A stretch of 64,000 bases of DNA from Sipunculus nudus (GCA_026874595.1 CM049309.1:9887076-9951075), one strand, 5' to 3'. Counted from the stretch's first letter, positions 34,621 to 44,654 are shown. Notes: generated from the letters alone by a model not told the origin. Made by a program: numbers and translations.

Positions 34621-36060
34621 GTAGCCGCCAAAACAAAGTTTTGCAGAACCATGTTTTTGACCAGGTTCTGCTGCCGCGTTTGTTTCCGGAGAACTCCTCT
34701 AAGACTACTGGACTGATTTTTTTCCGAAACTTACACCGATTATTAGGTCACATGTGAACTGGTGCCTAACCAATTGGTGTTGACCTCTGACATTTCCTCT
34801 CTCCATTGTGTCCATCTGTGCATCTGTTTTGACACATTAACCCACATATCTTTGGACTCGTTTGACCAATCAGGAAATTTTTTTACACAAATGTAGCCCT
34901 TGGATAGCTGTATAACATACACAAAAAATGTAGGCGCCACCTGCAACCATTTTTTAACAGCGTCCATCTGTTCGTCTGCCTCACTCAATATCTCTGTGGT
35001 TTGACTAATTCACCTGAAATTTGGCATGCGTATACATCCTGGATAGCTTTCTTGATTTTATGACAGGTGGCACCACCTACATTCACGTTCACGCTGCAGA
35101 CATCCATGCTTATATCTCCGGACTGGTTTGACGTATCTTCCTGAAAATTTGCATGTGCTTAGATCTCACATAGCTCTTTATCATACACAAAACTGGTGGT
35201 GCAACCATTTTTGCACAGCGTTAATCTGGTCGTTTAACTTGGGTTAATATCACTCATATCTCGGGGAGTGCTGAATTTTGGCATGTGTATACATCCTGGA
35301 TAGCTTTCTTGATTTTAAAATCACTCATATCTCAGCAGTGGTTCGACTTATTCACCTGAAATTTGGCATGCGTATACATCCTGGATAGCTTTCTTGATTT
35401 TATGACAGGTGGTGCCACCTATATTCACGTTCATGCTGCAGATATTCATGCAAATCAGGAAAAAAATGTTGTACAAATGCAGTCCTTGGATAGCTTTATA
35501 ACATACACAAAAAAATGATGGCGCCATCTGCAACCATGTTTGCTCAGTGTCCATCTGTTAGTCTGCCTTGGGTTCAAATCACTCATATCTCTGCAGTGGT
35601 TTGACTTATACGCATGAAATTTGGCATGGGTATACATCCTGGATAGCTTTCTTGATTTTATGACAGGTGGCGCCACCTACATTCACATTCACACTGCAGA
35701 CATTCATGCTTATATCTCTGGACTGGTTTGACATATCTTCCTGAAAATATGCATGTGTTAAGATCTCACATAGCTCTCTATCATACAAGAAATTGGTTGT
35801 GCCACCTACAATTATTTTTGCGCTGTGTTCATGTGTTAGTTTATTTTGGGTTAAAATCACTCATATCTCAGCAGTGGTTTGACTTATACACCTGAAATTT
35901 GGCATGCGAATACATCCTCGATAGTTTTCTTGATTTTATGACAGATTGAGCCACCTACATTCATGTGTATGTTGCAGATATCCATATCGATGCTAAAATT
36001 TCCGGACTTGTTTGACGCATCTTCCTGAAGTTTTGCATGTGTTTGGATCTTACATAGTGA
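34621..36060 (+). mobile_element. Helentron/HINE-like element, copy B (3' end missing)
   Basis: Head GTAGCCGCCAAAAC/AAA/GTTTTGCAG matches the 5' end of the copy at 58213. Then follow several ~140-bp half-modules with GGTGGCGCCACC variants and AGCTTTCTTGATTTTATGAC. The array breaks off near 36060 without the hairpin/CTAG terminus. Confidence 0.75.
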
Positions 36061-36164
36061 GACCCATTGTGACCCATTGTTAAGGTTCCTTGAATTCAGC
36101 TGAGCACAATGGCCAATGGGCAAATTGTTTATAATATTCTGATTATAGTTTGCACATGTGTATG

Positions 36165-36169
<5 letters not shown>

Positions 36170-36221
<52 letters not shown>

Positions 36222-36222
36222 C
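36170..36222. repeat. (TA)n/(TG)n microsatellite
   Basis: ATATATAT followed by a (TG)n run of roughly 20 dinucleotides. Confidence 0.95.
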
Positions 36223-36680
36223 TTTATAGTATGTGACGGAGCTTTCCTTCTACTGTAATTGAGGACAATTGACAAAAATATGCACAATTTATGAATGAAA
36301 CTGAGACCAAATGAAACAAGAAATCCGCAATAATTATCATAACAAAAAAAATGAAACATCCTCTACCAATAAATTTAACTCTGTGAAATACAAGTGACTT
36401 ACAAATTACTTTCATAAATTACTTCAGCTTGACACAGTATTGTTTACTCAATAACCATTGACTTCTTCATGAACCTGAAGCTTCAGACTTGTTCTAGTGC
36501 ATTTCTGCCCTGAACAGTCTTTGTCACTCTATTTGATTAAATACTGTAGTATCTTCCCACGTCAAATGCAGCTGGCTTTTACAGGATTCCCCTCTCTCCC
36601 CCTCTTTTTTTTTATTACAGCCCCCCCCCCCCCCCCCCCTTCAGCCCTTATTGATACCTCTATATGCCTCCGTAATAAAG
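36223..36680. other. Unique-looking sequence with a poly-C tract
   Basis: Nothing recognised other than a C homopolymer at about 36621-36639 after a T-run. Confidence 0.5.
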
Positions 36681-36714
36681 ACAACTGAGGTGGTCATTTT
36701 GGATGTAGATTAAC

Positions 36715-36856
36715 CTCCCTAATATGACCACCTCTCTTTTATGGGCATAAACATCTAGACACTAGACCTGCCTTATTATGATAATCTCTCTTTTATGGAC
36801 ATAAACCTCTAGACACTATACCTGCCTTAATATGATAATCTCTCCTTTATGGACAT
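36715..36856. repeat. ~58-bp minisatellite, left part, interrupted by the LTR element
   Basis: Units such as CTCTTTTATGGACATAAAC, CTCTAGACACTA and CCTGCCTTAATATGATAAT repeat with a period of about 58 bp up to the LTR and resume at 43526-43800 beyond it. Confidence 0.88.
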
Positions 36857-37589
36857 TGTTACGGTCCCTTTTCACACCAAACAACTTAGGCCGAACCGTA
36901 ACACATATGCTCAGACACGTTCTCTTCAAATGAATACGTAACCAAAATATGGGAGCAAAAACAGTGCTATATTCCTATATCACAATATTTACAATCGTAC
37001 ACAAATAATATAATAGTCAATACATAACGTAATTTATAACCAAGTCTCTGACGAAAACTGAGTCTCTAAATAACGAACTGTAACGAAATACTTAACTAAA
37101 TCCGGTAAACGAGAAACTGAAGTCCATCATCAACACATAATTCGGGCACACACAAAACTCAAGTCCTGTATTAATCCATGTGGCACCAAACAAACATAAA
37201 GTCTCTCCTCTTCCTAAATAATAAAGTTCATGGCGTGGTTCATGGCATTCCGTGGGCTTGGGGACCAAGAGCCCACGGTCACGGTCCCCGGGGAAAACTG
37301 TAACGTTGCGTAGCAAAGTCAATAGTCCCGCCTCGTACTGCAGGCGAGTTCGTTTTATAGGCTTTCAACAATGGGTGAAAACCGCAGAAGTTTGTGGTTT
37401 TGCTTGAGAGAAACGATAGCGCCGGCAGAACTGCAAAACCAGTACTGAATGGTCCAAGAATAGTTTTTATGTTTCTAAAAGCGCGTCAGTAGTCACTGAT
37501 AGCGGGGTGGATCCATAAGCGTGGAAACGGGGGCGGCCACACCACTTCGTGGCGCCATCCTCCGATGTCCGGGTGACGTCCATGCAACA
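36857..37589 (-). repeat. 3' LTR of the gypsy-type element
   Basis: 733 bp, identical in length to the LTR at 42793-43525 and differing at about three positions (near 37097, 37107 and 37159). Starts TGTTACGG and ends GCAACA on the plus strand. A 76-codon open frame present in both LTRs (37092-37322 here) has no recognised domain. Confidence 0.96.
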
Positions 37590-37603
37590 CCCCCACCCTT
37601 AAA
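37590..37603 (-). other. Polypurine tract of the LTR element
   Basis: Directly adjoining the 3' LTR, the element strand reads AAGGGTGGGGG before TGTTGCATGG. This is the expected site and composition for plus-strand priming. Confidence 0.75.
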
Positions 37604-37823
37604 AGAAAGAAGGTAAGGAGAGCAACGCATTAGCACTGTATGACGAGTATATGAGTAGTTTGACATCTTAAGCATTAGTTTATGCTTCTTACAGCTAATT
37701 AATTATCATCATCACAAATAGTATAATCAGCAATATCTTAAGACATGTAATATATGTAATACAACTCTTCCAAAGGACAAAACATGTCCGAGGCTATAAC
37801 AAGAGTCAATCATCAGATCAAAA

Positions 37824-38732
37824 TTAATGACGTCTCGATAACGTATCAGCGATTATGTTATCGGAGCCCTTGATGTGTTTGATAACTAGGTTAAACTCTG
37901 ACAGGGCTAGACTCCATCTCATTAATCTCTGATTATTATTCTTCATCTTATGAAGAAATGTTATGGGATTATGATCTGTATAAACAGTTATATCATACGG
38001 CGTAGAGCCCAAATATACTTCAAAGTGCTGTAACGCCATCAATAGTGACAGAGTTTCCTTTTCAATAGTAGAATAATTCTTTTGATGAGGTAAAAATTTC
38101 TTTGAATAGTAGCAAACCGGATGACTTATGTTAAAGTCATCGTCTTGGATGAGCACAGCGCCTACACCGCAATCGCTGGCATCCGTCATGAGAGAAAACG
38201 GTTTATCAAAATTTGGAGCCTGTAACACAGGTGCACTTTGTAATATAGCTTTGGCTCTTTCAAAAGCATTTTGACAGTTTTTATTCCAATGGAATTTTCT
38301 GTCCTTTTTCAATAGGTCCGTTAACGGATTTACAACTTCTGCAAAGTTCTGACAAAATTTCCTGTAATACCCAGTCATTCCTAAGAATCGCATTAGTTCC
38401 TTGCGATTAGTAGGAACTGGAAATTCTACGATAGCAGATACTTTACTGGCAATTGGTTTTACACAACCTTGACCTACTTCGTGCCCTAAATATGTTACAG
38501 TTGCACGACAAAAATCACTCTTGGCAAGATTAACTGTCAATCCTGCTTTTTTCAGTCTCTCAAAGAGTTCTACCAAACTTTGTTTATGATCTTCCCATAT
38601 GTGATTGTATACAACAACATCATCAATATAGCAAGTACAGTTATCTAAGCCAGATAATACACAATTCATAAGTCTCATGAAGCAGGCTGGCGCATTTTTC
38701 ATTCCGAAGGGCATAACTTTGTACTGGAACAA
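37824..38732 (-). CDS. pol: Reverse transcriptase (C-terminal part) and RNase H of the LTR element
   Basis: 302 codons, in a different frame from the upstream pol ORF because of a one-base shift near 38741. Seen: the FQYKVMPFGMKNAP block, the catalytic YIDD box (residues about 35-38), GYYRKF in the connection, then RNase H with acidic residues at about 184 (MTDAS), 224-226 (EKE), 253 (YTDHNP) and 296 (IIADTLSR). Function in the family: copying element RNA into DNA and degrading the RNA strand, in cytoplasmic particles. The apparent Met start is internal to RT and not a real start. Ends at the expected distance before the polypurine tract, with nothing env-like after it. Confidence 0.93.
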   Translation of the reverse strand: MFQYKVMPFGMKNAPACFMRLMNCVLSGLDNCTCYIDDVVVYNHIWEDHKQSLVELFERLKKAGLTVNLAKSDFCRATVTYLGHEVGQGCVKPIASKVSAIVEFPVPTNRKELMRFLGMTGYYRKFCQNFAEVVNPLTDLLKKDRKFHWNKNCQNAFERAKAILQSAPVLQAPNFDKPFSLMTDASDCGVGAVLIQDDDFNISHPVCYYSKKFLPHQKNYSTIEKETLSLLMALQHFEVYLGSTPYDITVYTDHNPITFLHKMKNNNQRLMRWSLALSEFNLVIKHIKGSDNIIADTLSRRH

Positions 38733-40375
38733 ACCGTTTGGGTTACAAACGCAGATATTTGCTTAGCCCGTTCGGTAAGAGGTACCTGCCAATAACCTTT
38801 TAACAGATCTAACTTGCTAATATACGTAGCATATCCAATTCTATCAATGCAATCTTCCACTCTGGGCAAAGGGTAAGTATCTGTTATTGTTACAGTGTTA
38901 ACTTTTCGATAGTCTGTACAAAATCTGTAGGTCATATCAGGCTTCTTTATCAACAAACATGGGGAACTCCAGGCACTACTGCTGTTTTCAATAATATCAT
39001 TCTCTATCATATACTTTATTTCATTCTTTATGGCTTGTAACTTTTGGGGACCAGCTCTATATGGTGCCTGTTTAATAGGGGAAGCATCTCCTACGTCTAC
39101 ATCATGCTGTAGTACATTAGTTCTACTGGGGACATCAGGAAATAAAGAGCCATAATTTATCAGGATTTCCTTCAACTCTGATAACTGATCGAAATCCAAA
39201 TGTGACAATTTCTGATCTAAATTATTTAAAATATCAGAGTTGTTCAGTTTTACAGGATGTTCAGTTTTCTTCATGAGAACATCCTCGGCATTCTTTTCAG
39301 TTTCTTTAATGAGTACCAAATTTGTTTGGGGAGGACTAGATTGACATGTTTCCGCTGATCTGTCATGATATTCTTTCAACATATTGATATGACAAAGTTG
39401 TTGCGACTTTCTACGATCAGGAGTATCAATTACATAATTCAAATCTGATTTCTTCTCAACAACTTTGTATGGTCCAGAGTATTTTGCTTGCAGGGGATGT
39501 CCTGGAATTGGGAATAAAACCAGAACTTTATCACCAGGTTTAAATTCTCTTTTTGTCGTCTTTTTGTCATACCATACTTTCATTTTGTTTTGGGCTTTCT
39601 TTAAATGTTCTTGGGCGATTTCATTTGCCCTACTTAATTTCTCCTTGAATTCCTGAACATATTTTAACAAGCTACTTTGACAACTGTTTTCCATCCAAGT
39701 GTCTTTTAACACCGCCAGGGGGCCTCTTACACAGTGCCCATACACTAATTCAAAAGGGCTAAACCCTAAGCTTTCTTGCACGGCTTCTCGGGCTGCAAAT
39801 ATCAAAAAGGGTAAACCCTCATCCCACTGGTTCCCAGTGTCAAGACAATAAGCTCTAATCATGTTTTTGAGAGTTTGGTGAAATCGCTCTAGAGCACCTT
39901 GACTCTCAGGATGGTAGGCACTGGATTTGTAGTGTTTTATGCCTAGCTCTGCCATAACCTGGGCAAATATATTTGACATGAAATTTGAACCTTGATCCGT
40001 TTGTATTGTTCTTGGTAAGCCAAAAGTAGTAAAAAATGTAACCAGAGCTTCAACAATTTTCTTTGCAGATATAGTTCTAAGAGGAATAGCTTCTGGAAAT
40101 CTAGTTGCAGTACACATGATTGTTAGAACATATTCATTGCAATGTTTAGTTTTTCTTAGCGGTCCTACACAGTCAAGTATTACTGATTCAAACGCATCAT
40201 GTGTTGTTGGTATGGGCGAGAGTGGCGCAGGACTAATTTGGTGGGTTGGTTTTCCAATCATTTGACACACATGACAAGTTTTACAGTATTTCGCCACGTC
40301 TCGTTTTAACTTGGGCCAATAGAAATGTTGGAGAATTTTGTGTTTGGTTTTCCTGACACCCAAATGTCCTGCCAT
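38699..40375 (-). CDS. pol: Integrase followed by reverse transcriptase N-terminal part, LTR element
   Basis: 558-codon ORF. Residues 1-40: the last part of the zinc-binding domain, GHLGVRKTK...FYWP then C31xxC34. Residues 60-165: integrase core with D68, D127 and E163, exactly 35 residues between the last two (D,D35E). Residues 270-335: GPY/F-type module (AKYSGPYKVVEK). A linker follows, then RT from about 430 (SPIKQAPYR, SSAWSSPCLLIKKPD, RFCTDYRKVN, SKLDLLKGYWQVPL with D523). So integrase precedes RT inside one frame, which rules out a rearranged assembly of separate ORFs. The start Met is internal: the first zinc His lies upstream, beyond a frame shift near 40421. The C-terminus runs out of frame near 38741. 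Confidence 0.94.
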   Translation of the reverse strand: MAGHLGVRKTKHKILQHFYWPKLKRDVAKYCKTCHVCQMIGKPTHQISPAPLSPIPTTHDAFESVILDCVGPLRKTKHCNEYVLTIMCTATRFPEAIPLRTISAKKIVEALVTFFTTFGLPRTIQTDQGSNFMSNIFAQVMAELGIKHYKSSAYHPESQGALERFHQTLKNMIRAYCLDTGNQWDEGLPFLIFAAREAVQESLGFSPFELVYGHCVRGPLAVLKDTWMENSCQSSLLKYVQEFKEKLSRANEIAQEHLKKAQNKMKVWYDKKTTKREFKPGDKVLVLFPIPGHPLQAKYSGPYKVVEKKSDLNYVIDTPDRRKSQQLCHINMLKEYHDRSAETCQSSPPQTNLVLIKETEKNAEDVLMKKTEHPVKLNNSDILNNLDQKLSHLDFDQLSELKEILINYGSLFPDVPSRTNVLQHDVDVGDASPIKQAPYRAGPQKLQAIKNEIKYMIENDIIENSSSAWSSPCLLIKKPDMTYRFCTDYRKVNTVTITDTYPLPRVEDCIDRIGYATYISKLDLLKGYWQVPLTERAKQISAFVTQTVCSSTKLCPSE

Positions 40376-40382
40376 AGGATGA

Positions 40383-41798
40383 TCATGTGCAAGTTTTAAG
40401 ATTTCTGGGCGATACTCGGGGGGGAACTACAATTTGATAAAGAGTTTTCCACGTTTCGTCCGCTGGTATGGTGGGAGGTCTATATTTTCTGACTAGTACA
40501 TCATTCTGTAAGGTGAAACAAGTTGGAACTTTATCTGCTTCCTCTTTAGTCAAGGCATTTTCTCTAAGGGAGGCAATATCAGGATCTTTCTTTTGCATTT
40601 CTATCAAATCATCAGTTTTCATGCTAACTTCTACATTCTTTACACTCCTATCCTTCTTTAACTGTTCATGCCCATTTTGATCCGGCGATTTCACGCCGTT
40701 TGTACTCCTTTGGAGATTTCTATTCAGGGTCTGTTTGCCCTGGACTACATTTGTAGTCGAGTCCTTTGGACTGGGTGTGCCACTTGGGTCACATGCGGGC
40801 GATTTAATATTTACTCGCGTAACGGGCTTTAAGCCACTGACGTCATCGTTTGAATGCGCCATAAAGGTTTGCGAGAGGTCAAGTACAGAACTCTCTGGTT
40901 TCAGACTTGCCTTTTTACTCATCGCTCGAGTCACTACACAGCCTGGAAATACGCCCGGAAACTCCTGCTGGAGCAGGTCTGTGTCCCTATCAGTGCTCGG
41001 CAATTTTGTCATTCTGGGATCAATTTTCACTCTGTCACCAGCTAAATCGTTGCCTAGGAGGAGCGAAACGCCCTCTACTGGCAACTTTGAACAAACTCCT
41101 ACAGTTACAAATTCAGAGACTAAATCAGATTCTAGTTTGACTCTGTGTAATGGAACTTCTAAAAATTCCGAATTAACGCCCTGGACTAGAACTGAACACC
41201 CCGCGTAACTCTCTTGAGAGAAGGGAAGAACAGATTTCAAAACGAGGCTTTGGGTTGCCCCGGTATCCCTTAAGATTTTAACACGGGCCTTTCTTGCATG
41301 GTTACCCTCTAACTGAACAAAGCCATCTGACACAAAGGGCTGAAAGCTCTCGTGGACAGGGCTTTGTGTTTCACCTTTAGTCTCTAGTTTACTGGGCATT
41401 GTTACCGGTTTCATGCTCTGCGTAACAGTTAACGCATTAGGTTTAGGCTTACTTTGACCGTATCTTTTTCTATAACACTCAGATTCTGTATGCCCCTTGA
41501 ACTCACAGAATGTACAATATTTGGGTCCAGTCCTAGGTTGTCCCTCTTTATGTTGAGCAGGAGGGTCAGATTGACTTTTATACTGGGGTTTACCATGATC
41601 GGACTGTGGTTTACCTGAGCCGGAGTGACCCCGATAGTAGGGACTACCCTTTCTCCGACCCAGTTTTGGGCTTTTGCTACCTTCTCTTTTCTCACCATAC
41701 CTCCTCCTGTGACTGGTATAACTGGGGCGGTGCGTCAAGGCAAATTCATCTGCCAGGACACCAGCCTCGTTTACATTCCTTACTTTATGTTCATCCAA
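40383..41798 (-). CDS. gag-pro: Gag C-terminal part with zinc knuckle, and aspartic protease, LTR element
   Basis: 471 codons. Residues 1-25 continue the capsid C-terminus (VRNVNEAGVLADEF). A basic, low-complexity stretch leads to a CCHC knuckle, C95-x2-C98-x4-H103-x4-C108 (CTFCEFKGHTESEC), which binds RNA in this family. The protease follows with ILRDTGATQS (catalytic Asp about 178) and the later LLLGNDLAG strand (ILG-type). The last part approaches the integrase N-terminal domain and shifts out of frame at a run of seven C on the element strand (plus 40418-40424). Overlaps the upstream gag ORF by 19 bp in another frame. Confidence 0.9.
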   Translation of the reverse strand: MDEHKVRNVNEAGVLADEFALTHRPSYTSHRRRYGEKREGSKSPKLGRRKGSPYYRGHSGSGKPQSDHGKPQYKSQSDPPAQHKEGQPRTGPKYCTFCEFKGHTESECYRKRYGQSKPKPNALTVTQSMKPVTMPSKLETKGETQSPVHESFQPFVSDGFVQLEGNHARKARVKILRDTGATQSLVLKSVLPFSQESYAGCSVLVQGVNSEFLEVPLHRVKLESDLVSEFVTVGVCSKLPVEGVSLLLGNDLAGDRVKIDPRMTKLPSTDRDTDLLQQEFPGVFPGCVVTRAMSKKASLKPESSVLDLSQTFMAHSNDDVSGLKPVTRVNIKSPACDPSGTPSPKDSTTNVVQGKQTLNRNLQRSTNGVKSPDQNGHEQLKKDRSVKNVEVSMKTDDLIEMQKKDPDIASLRENALTKEEADKVPTCFTLQNDVLVRKYRPPTIPADETWKTLYQIVVPPRVSPRNLKTCT

Positions 41799-42634
41799 AA
41801 ATATTTTAATGTCACTACGGATATGCCTTTTGAACTCTCTATCAAAATTAGTTGTTTGAGTTTTTCAAAATCCTGATCAATTCTCATAGACTGACACCAT
41901 CTTTTAAATGCACTTTCTTTGTCTCTAGCATATTCAACATGAGTTTGATTTTCTCTTTTGGTGGCATTCCTAAATTTTAAGCGATACGCTTCGGGGACTA
42001 ATTCATAGGCTCTCAGAATGACCTCTTTTACAGTGTCGTAATCCCTGCATTGTTCGTCTGTGAGCGCAGTGTAAACGTCCTGTGCGCGACCAACCAGAAC
42101 GCTTTGTAACAACAGGGTCCACTGGCCTTTAGGCCAAGCCATTAAAGTGGCCACCCGTTCAAAATAACTGAAATAACGCTCCACTTCGTTTTCATTGAAG
42201 GGAGGTACTTTTGTCGAATTTCTGAATAGGAATTCAGACGGCTCATGTGCTTTACGATTTTGAGGATTTTGTAACTCTAACTCTTTCAACTTAATTTGCG
42301 TTTCTCTTTCGATTTCACATCTACGGATTTCCGCTTCATATTTCAATTTAAGTTCATACTTTCTCAATTCTAGTTCTATCGGGTCAATAGCCGTTGCCCC
42401 AAGAGGTTCCTTAATAGGTTTTTCCTCCAAATCAGATTCCTCTTTACTTTCTACATCGCCATATAAGGATTTCTTAAGTACATTTCTTAAACCCTCTACA
42501 GTGCATACATCCATGATGTCAATATTTAAATGTAGAGCAACAATTTCAAGTTCATTTTTCTTTAACGTATACAATAAGCTCCTATTTTCTCTTAATTGTG
42601 GTATAATTTCATTTGGTTTAAATTCCTTACCCAT
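41780..42634 (-). CDS. gag: Gag N-terminal part (capsid), LTR element
   Basis: 284 codons beginning MGKEFKPNEIIPQL at the expected position after the primer site. Contains a charged helical stretch around residues 85-135 (probable coiled coil), then a capsid-like region (FERVATLMAWPKGQWTLLLQ, YDTVKEVILRAYELVPEAYR, HVEYARDKESAFKRWC). In the family it forms the particle. The capsid resembles the retroviral-type capsid from which vertebrate SCAN domains are thought to derive; that link is inference. The frame is lost near 41836 and continues in the next ORF, within the capsid rather than at a gag/pol border, so it looks like an indel and not a programmed shift. Confidence 0.85.
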   Translation of the reverse strand: MGKEFKPNEIIPQLRENRSLLYTLKKNELEIVALHLNIDIMDVCTVEGLRNVLKKSLYGDVESKEESDLEEKPIKEPLGATAIDPIELELRKYELKLKYEAEIRRCEIERETQIKLKELELQNPQNRKAHEPSEFLFRNSTKVPPFNENEVERYFSYFERVATLMAWPKGQWTLLLQSVLVGRAQDVYTALTDEQCRDYDTVKEVILRAYELVPEAYRLKFRNATKRENQTHVEYARDKESAFKRWCQSMRIDQDFEKLKQLILIESSKGISVVTLKYFWMNIK

Positions 42635-42769
42635 ATTTGCAAAGTATCAAGATAACGTGTCTGAGAAATATCCGAGTTCAATGGTAGTTAAATACTAGTT
42701 CAATAACTAGAAGTTATAGAGACCACTGTGAAATTTTACATCCAAATATAGCCGCTATTACGAAATATA

Positions 42770-42789
42770 GAGTCTCGTCGCGGTCGCCA
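42770..42789 (-). other. Primer binding site of the LTR element
   Basis: Three bases inside the 5' LTR the element strand reads TGGCGACCGCGACGAG..., beginning with the TGG complementary to a tRNA CCA end. It resembles the tRNA-Arg type used by some insect gypsy elements; tRNA identity is tentative. Confidence 0.7.
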
Positions 42790-42792
42790 TTA

Positions 42793-43525
42793 TGTTACGG
42801 TCCCTTTTCACACCAAACAACTTAGGCCGAACCGTAACACATATGCTCAGACACGTTCTCTTCAAATGAATACGTAACCAAAATATGGGAGCAAAAACAG
42901 TGCTATATTCCTATATCACAATATTTACAATCGTACACAAATAATATAATAGTCAATACATAACGTAATTTATAACCAAGTCTCTGACGAAAACTGAGTC
43001 TCTAAATAACGAACTGTAACGAAATACTTAACTGAATCCGGTATACGAGAAACTGAAGTCCATCATCAACACATAATTCGGGCACACACAAAACTGAAGT
43101 CCTGTATTAATCCATGTGGCACCAAACAAACATAAAGTCTCTCCTCTTCCTAAATAATAAAGTTCATGGCGTGGTTCATGGCATTCCGTGGGCTTGGGGA
43201 CCAAGAGCCCACGGTCACGGTCCCCGGGGAAAACTGTAACGTTGCGTAGCAAAGTCAATAGTCCCGCCTCGTACTGCAGGCGAGTTCGTTTTATAGGCTT
43301 TCAACAATGGGTGAAAACCGCAGAAGTTTGTGGTTTTGCTTGAGAGAAACGATAGCGCCGGCAGAACTGCAAAACCAGTACTGAATGGTCCAAGAATAGT
43401 TTTTATGTTTCTAAAAGCGCGTCAGTAGTCACTGATAGCGGGGTGGATCCATAAGCGTGGAAACGGGGGCGGCCACACCACTTCGTGGCGCCATCCTCCG
43501 ATGTCCGGGTGACGTCCATGCAACA
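42793..43525 (-). repeat. 5' LTR of the gypsy-type element
   Basis: 733 bp, partner of 36857-37589 at a constant offset of 5936 bp. By family knowledge it carries the element promoter on the minus strand; I cannot point to a certain TATA box. Confidence 0.96.
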
Positions 43526-43800
43526 ACATAAACATCTGAACATTAGACCTTAATATGAACACGTCTTTATTATGGACATTAACATCTAGACATTAGACCT
43601 GCCTTTATAGGAACACCTCTATTATGGAAATAAACATCTAGACACTAAACCTGCCTTAAAATAAACACCTCTGTATTATGGACACTAGACCTGCCTTAAT
43701 ATTAAGGCCTCTCTATTACGGAAAAATCCAGACACTAGACCTGCCTACATCTTTCTATTATTTACATACATCTCTATAGTTGACCTGCCTTAATATGAAA
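43526..43800. repeat. ~58-bp minisatellite, right part
   Basis: Four to five diverged units with ACATCTAGACA(C/T)TAGACCT, GCCTT and TATTATGGACAT; continuation of 36715-36856 across the LTR insertion. Confidence 0.88.
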
Positions 43801-44119
43801 GCTTATGAATGTGAACAGGTCTTCAAAGTTGTCTGTTATTGAAAGATTAAACTGTATATGCATGTAAAGCAGACACCAAATGAATATGTTGTTGAATAGA
43901 CATCAATACAAAAAATGAGAATAAGAAAAAAAAAAAGAATATAGAAAACAGTTGTATTGAGAACTTTTCAGCCAAACTCCGTAGTTCGTAAGTGCTCCTT
44001 GGCATCGGTGTCTGAGGGACAATGGTCTTCTGATTAAGACCCCGATAATGAATTCACGGACGTAGTGTGTTGACTTTTTTCCTCACACAAATCATAGAGC
44101 TGCAGTATGGGGATTCTAA

Positions 44120-44363
44120 CTTTAGCTGCGTGTCCATTATGCGGTACGGATGCGGATACGGATACGTTTTTTGCAAACCGGACCATGTAACCGCGGTTAC
44201 GGAAATGCACGTGGAAACGTGCCATTTTGTAAAGGTGAAAGAGTTTATAAGACCTTAAAACGCACTGACAAACGTATCGAATGGACACACACACACACAT
44301 TATCCGCATACGTATCCGGACCGCACACACACCGCATCCATACAAGTGGACACGCGGCTTTAC
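44120..44363. mobile_element. Short inverted-repeat element (MITE-like)
   Basis: Left end TTTAGCTGCGTGTCCATT and right end AAGTGGACACGCGGCTTTA are inverted copies, followed inward by GGATGCGGATACG and its inverted partner. About 243 bp, with an (AC)n run inside. The overlapping 119-codon minus-strand frame is a by-product. hAT-like ends are possible but not established. Confidence 0.6.
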
Positions 44364-44610
44364 GCATCCACCCACGGCTGAGCAAATCTGCAATGCAATC
44401 TTTTAACTTCCTGAAAGAGTGGGGGTGGATAGGATGATAGTGGCTCTTAACTAGATTATCATCTTTTAAGCTAATATCTGGAAAATCTGGTGAGCTTCCA
44501 ACATTATCCTCATCCGTAGCAAAGGAGTGACATTCATCTCGTTACATCCAACTAATCCTCTTTACCTGTACAGCTAAAAGCTTCGCCTCATCAAGCTCTA
44601 CCGGAGGGAC

Positions 44611-44611
<1 letters not shown>

Positions 44612-44644
<33 letters not shown>
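44612..44644. repeat. (TA)n microsatellite
   Basis: Uninterrupted TA dinucleotides. Confidence 0.95.
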
Positions 44645-44647
<3 letters not shown>

Positions 44648-44654
44648 TCTTGGT

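Larger units (their letters stand above)
36857..43525 (-). mobile_element. Ty3/gypsy-type LTR retrotransposon with integrase upstream of reverse transcriptase (Gmr1-like order)
   Basis: 6669 bp between LTRs of 733 bp (TG...CA ends) flanked by a 4-bp duplication, ACAT at 36853-36856 and 43526-43529. Element orientation is minus. Order along the element: 5' LTR, primer site, gag (capsid, CCHC knuckle), aspartic protease, integrase with GPY/F module, reverse transcriptase, RNase H, polypurine tract, 3' LTR; no envelope. Established knowledge: typical Ty3/gypsy elements have integrase after RNase H; the reversed order with gypsy-type sequences defines Gmr1-like elements. The coding frame is interrupted by three single-base shifts near 41836, 40421 and 38741. 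Only about three LTR differences are visible, so the insertion is young. Confidence 0.95.

Noticed and set aside
37092-37322. 76-codon ORF present in both LTRs as a candidate accessory gene
   Set aside because: No recognisable domain and no start context; conservation follows simply from LTR identity.
37604-37823. Envelope gene in the LTR element
   Set aside because: Only about 220 bp separate RNase H from the polypurine tract, with no suitable ORF.
41780-41840. Programmed gag-pol frameshift
   Set aside because: The shift falls inside the capsid region, upstream of the zinc knuckle, where family members have no frame change; an indel is more likely.
44034-44393. 119-codon minus-strand ORF
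   Set aside because: Lies across an inverted-repeat element and its (AC)n run; no domain.
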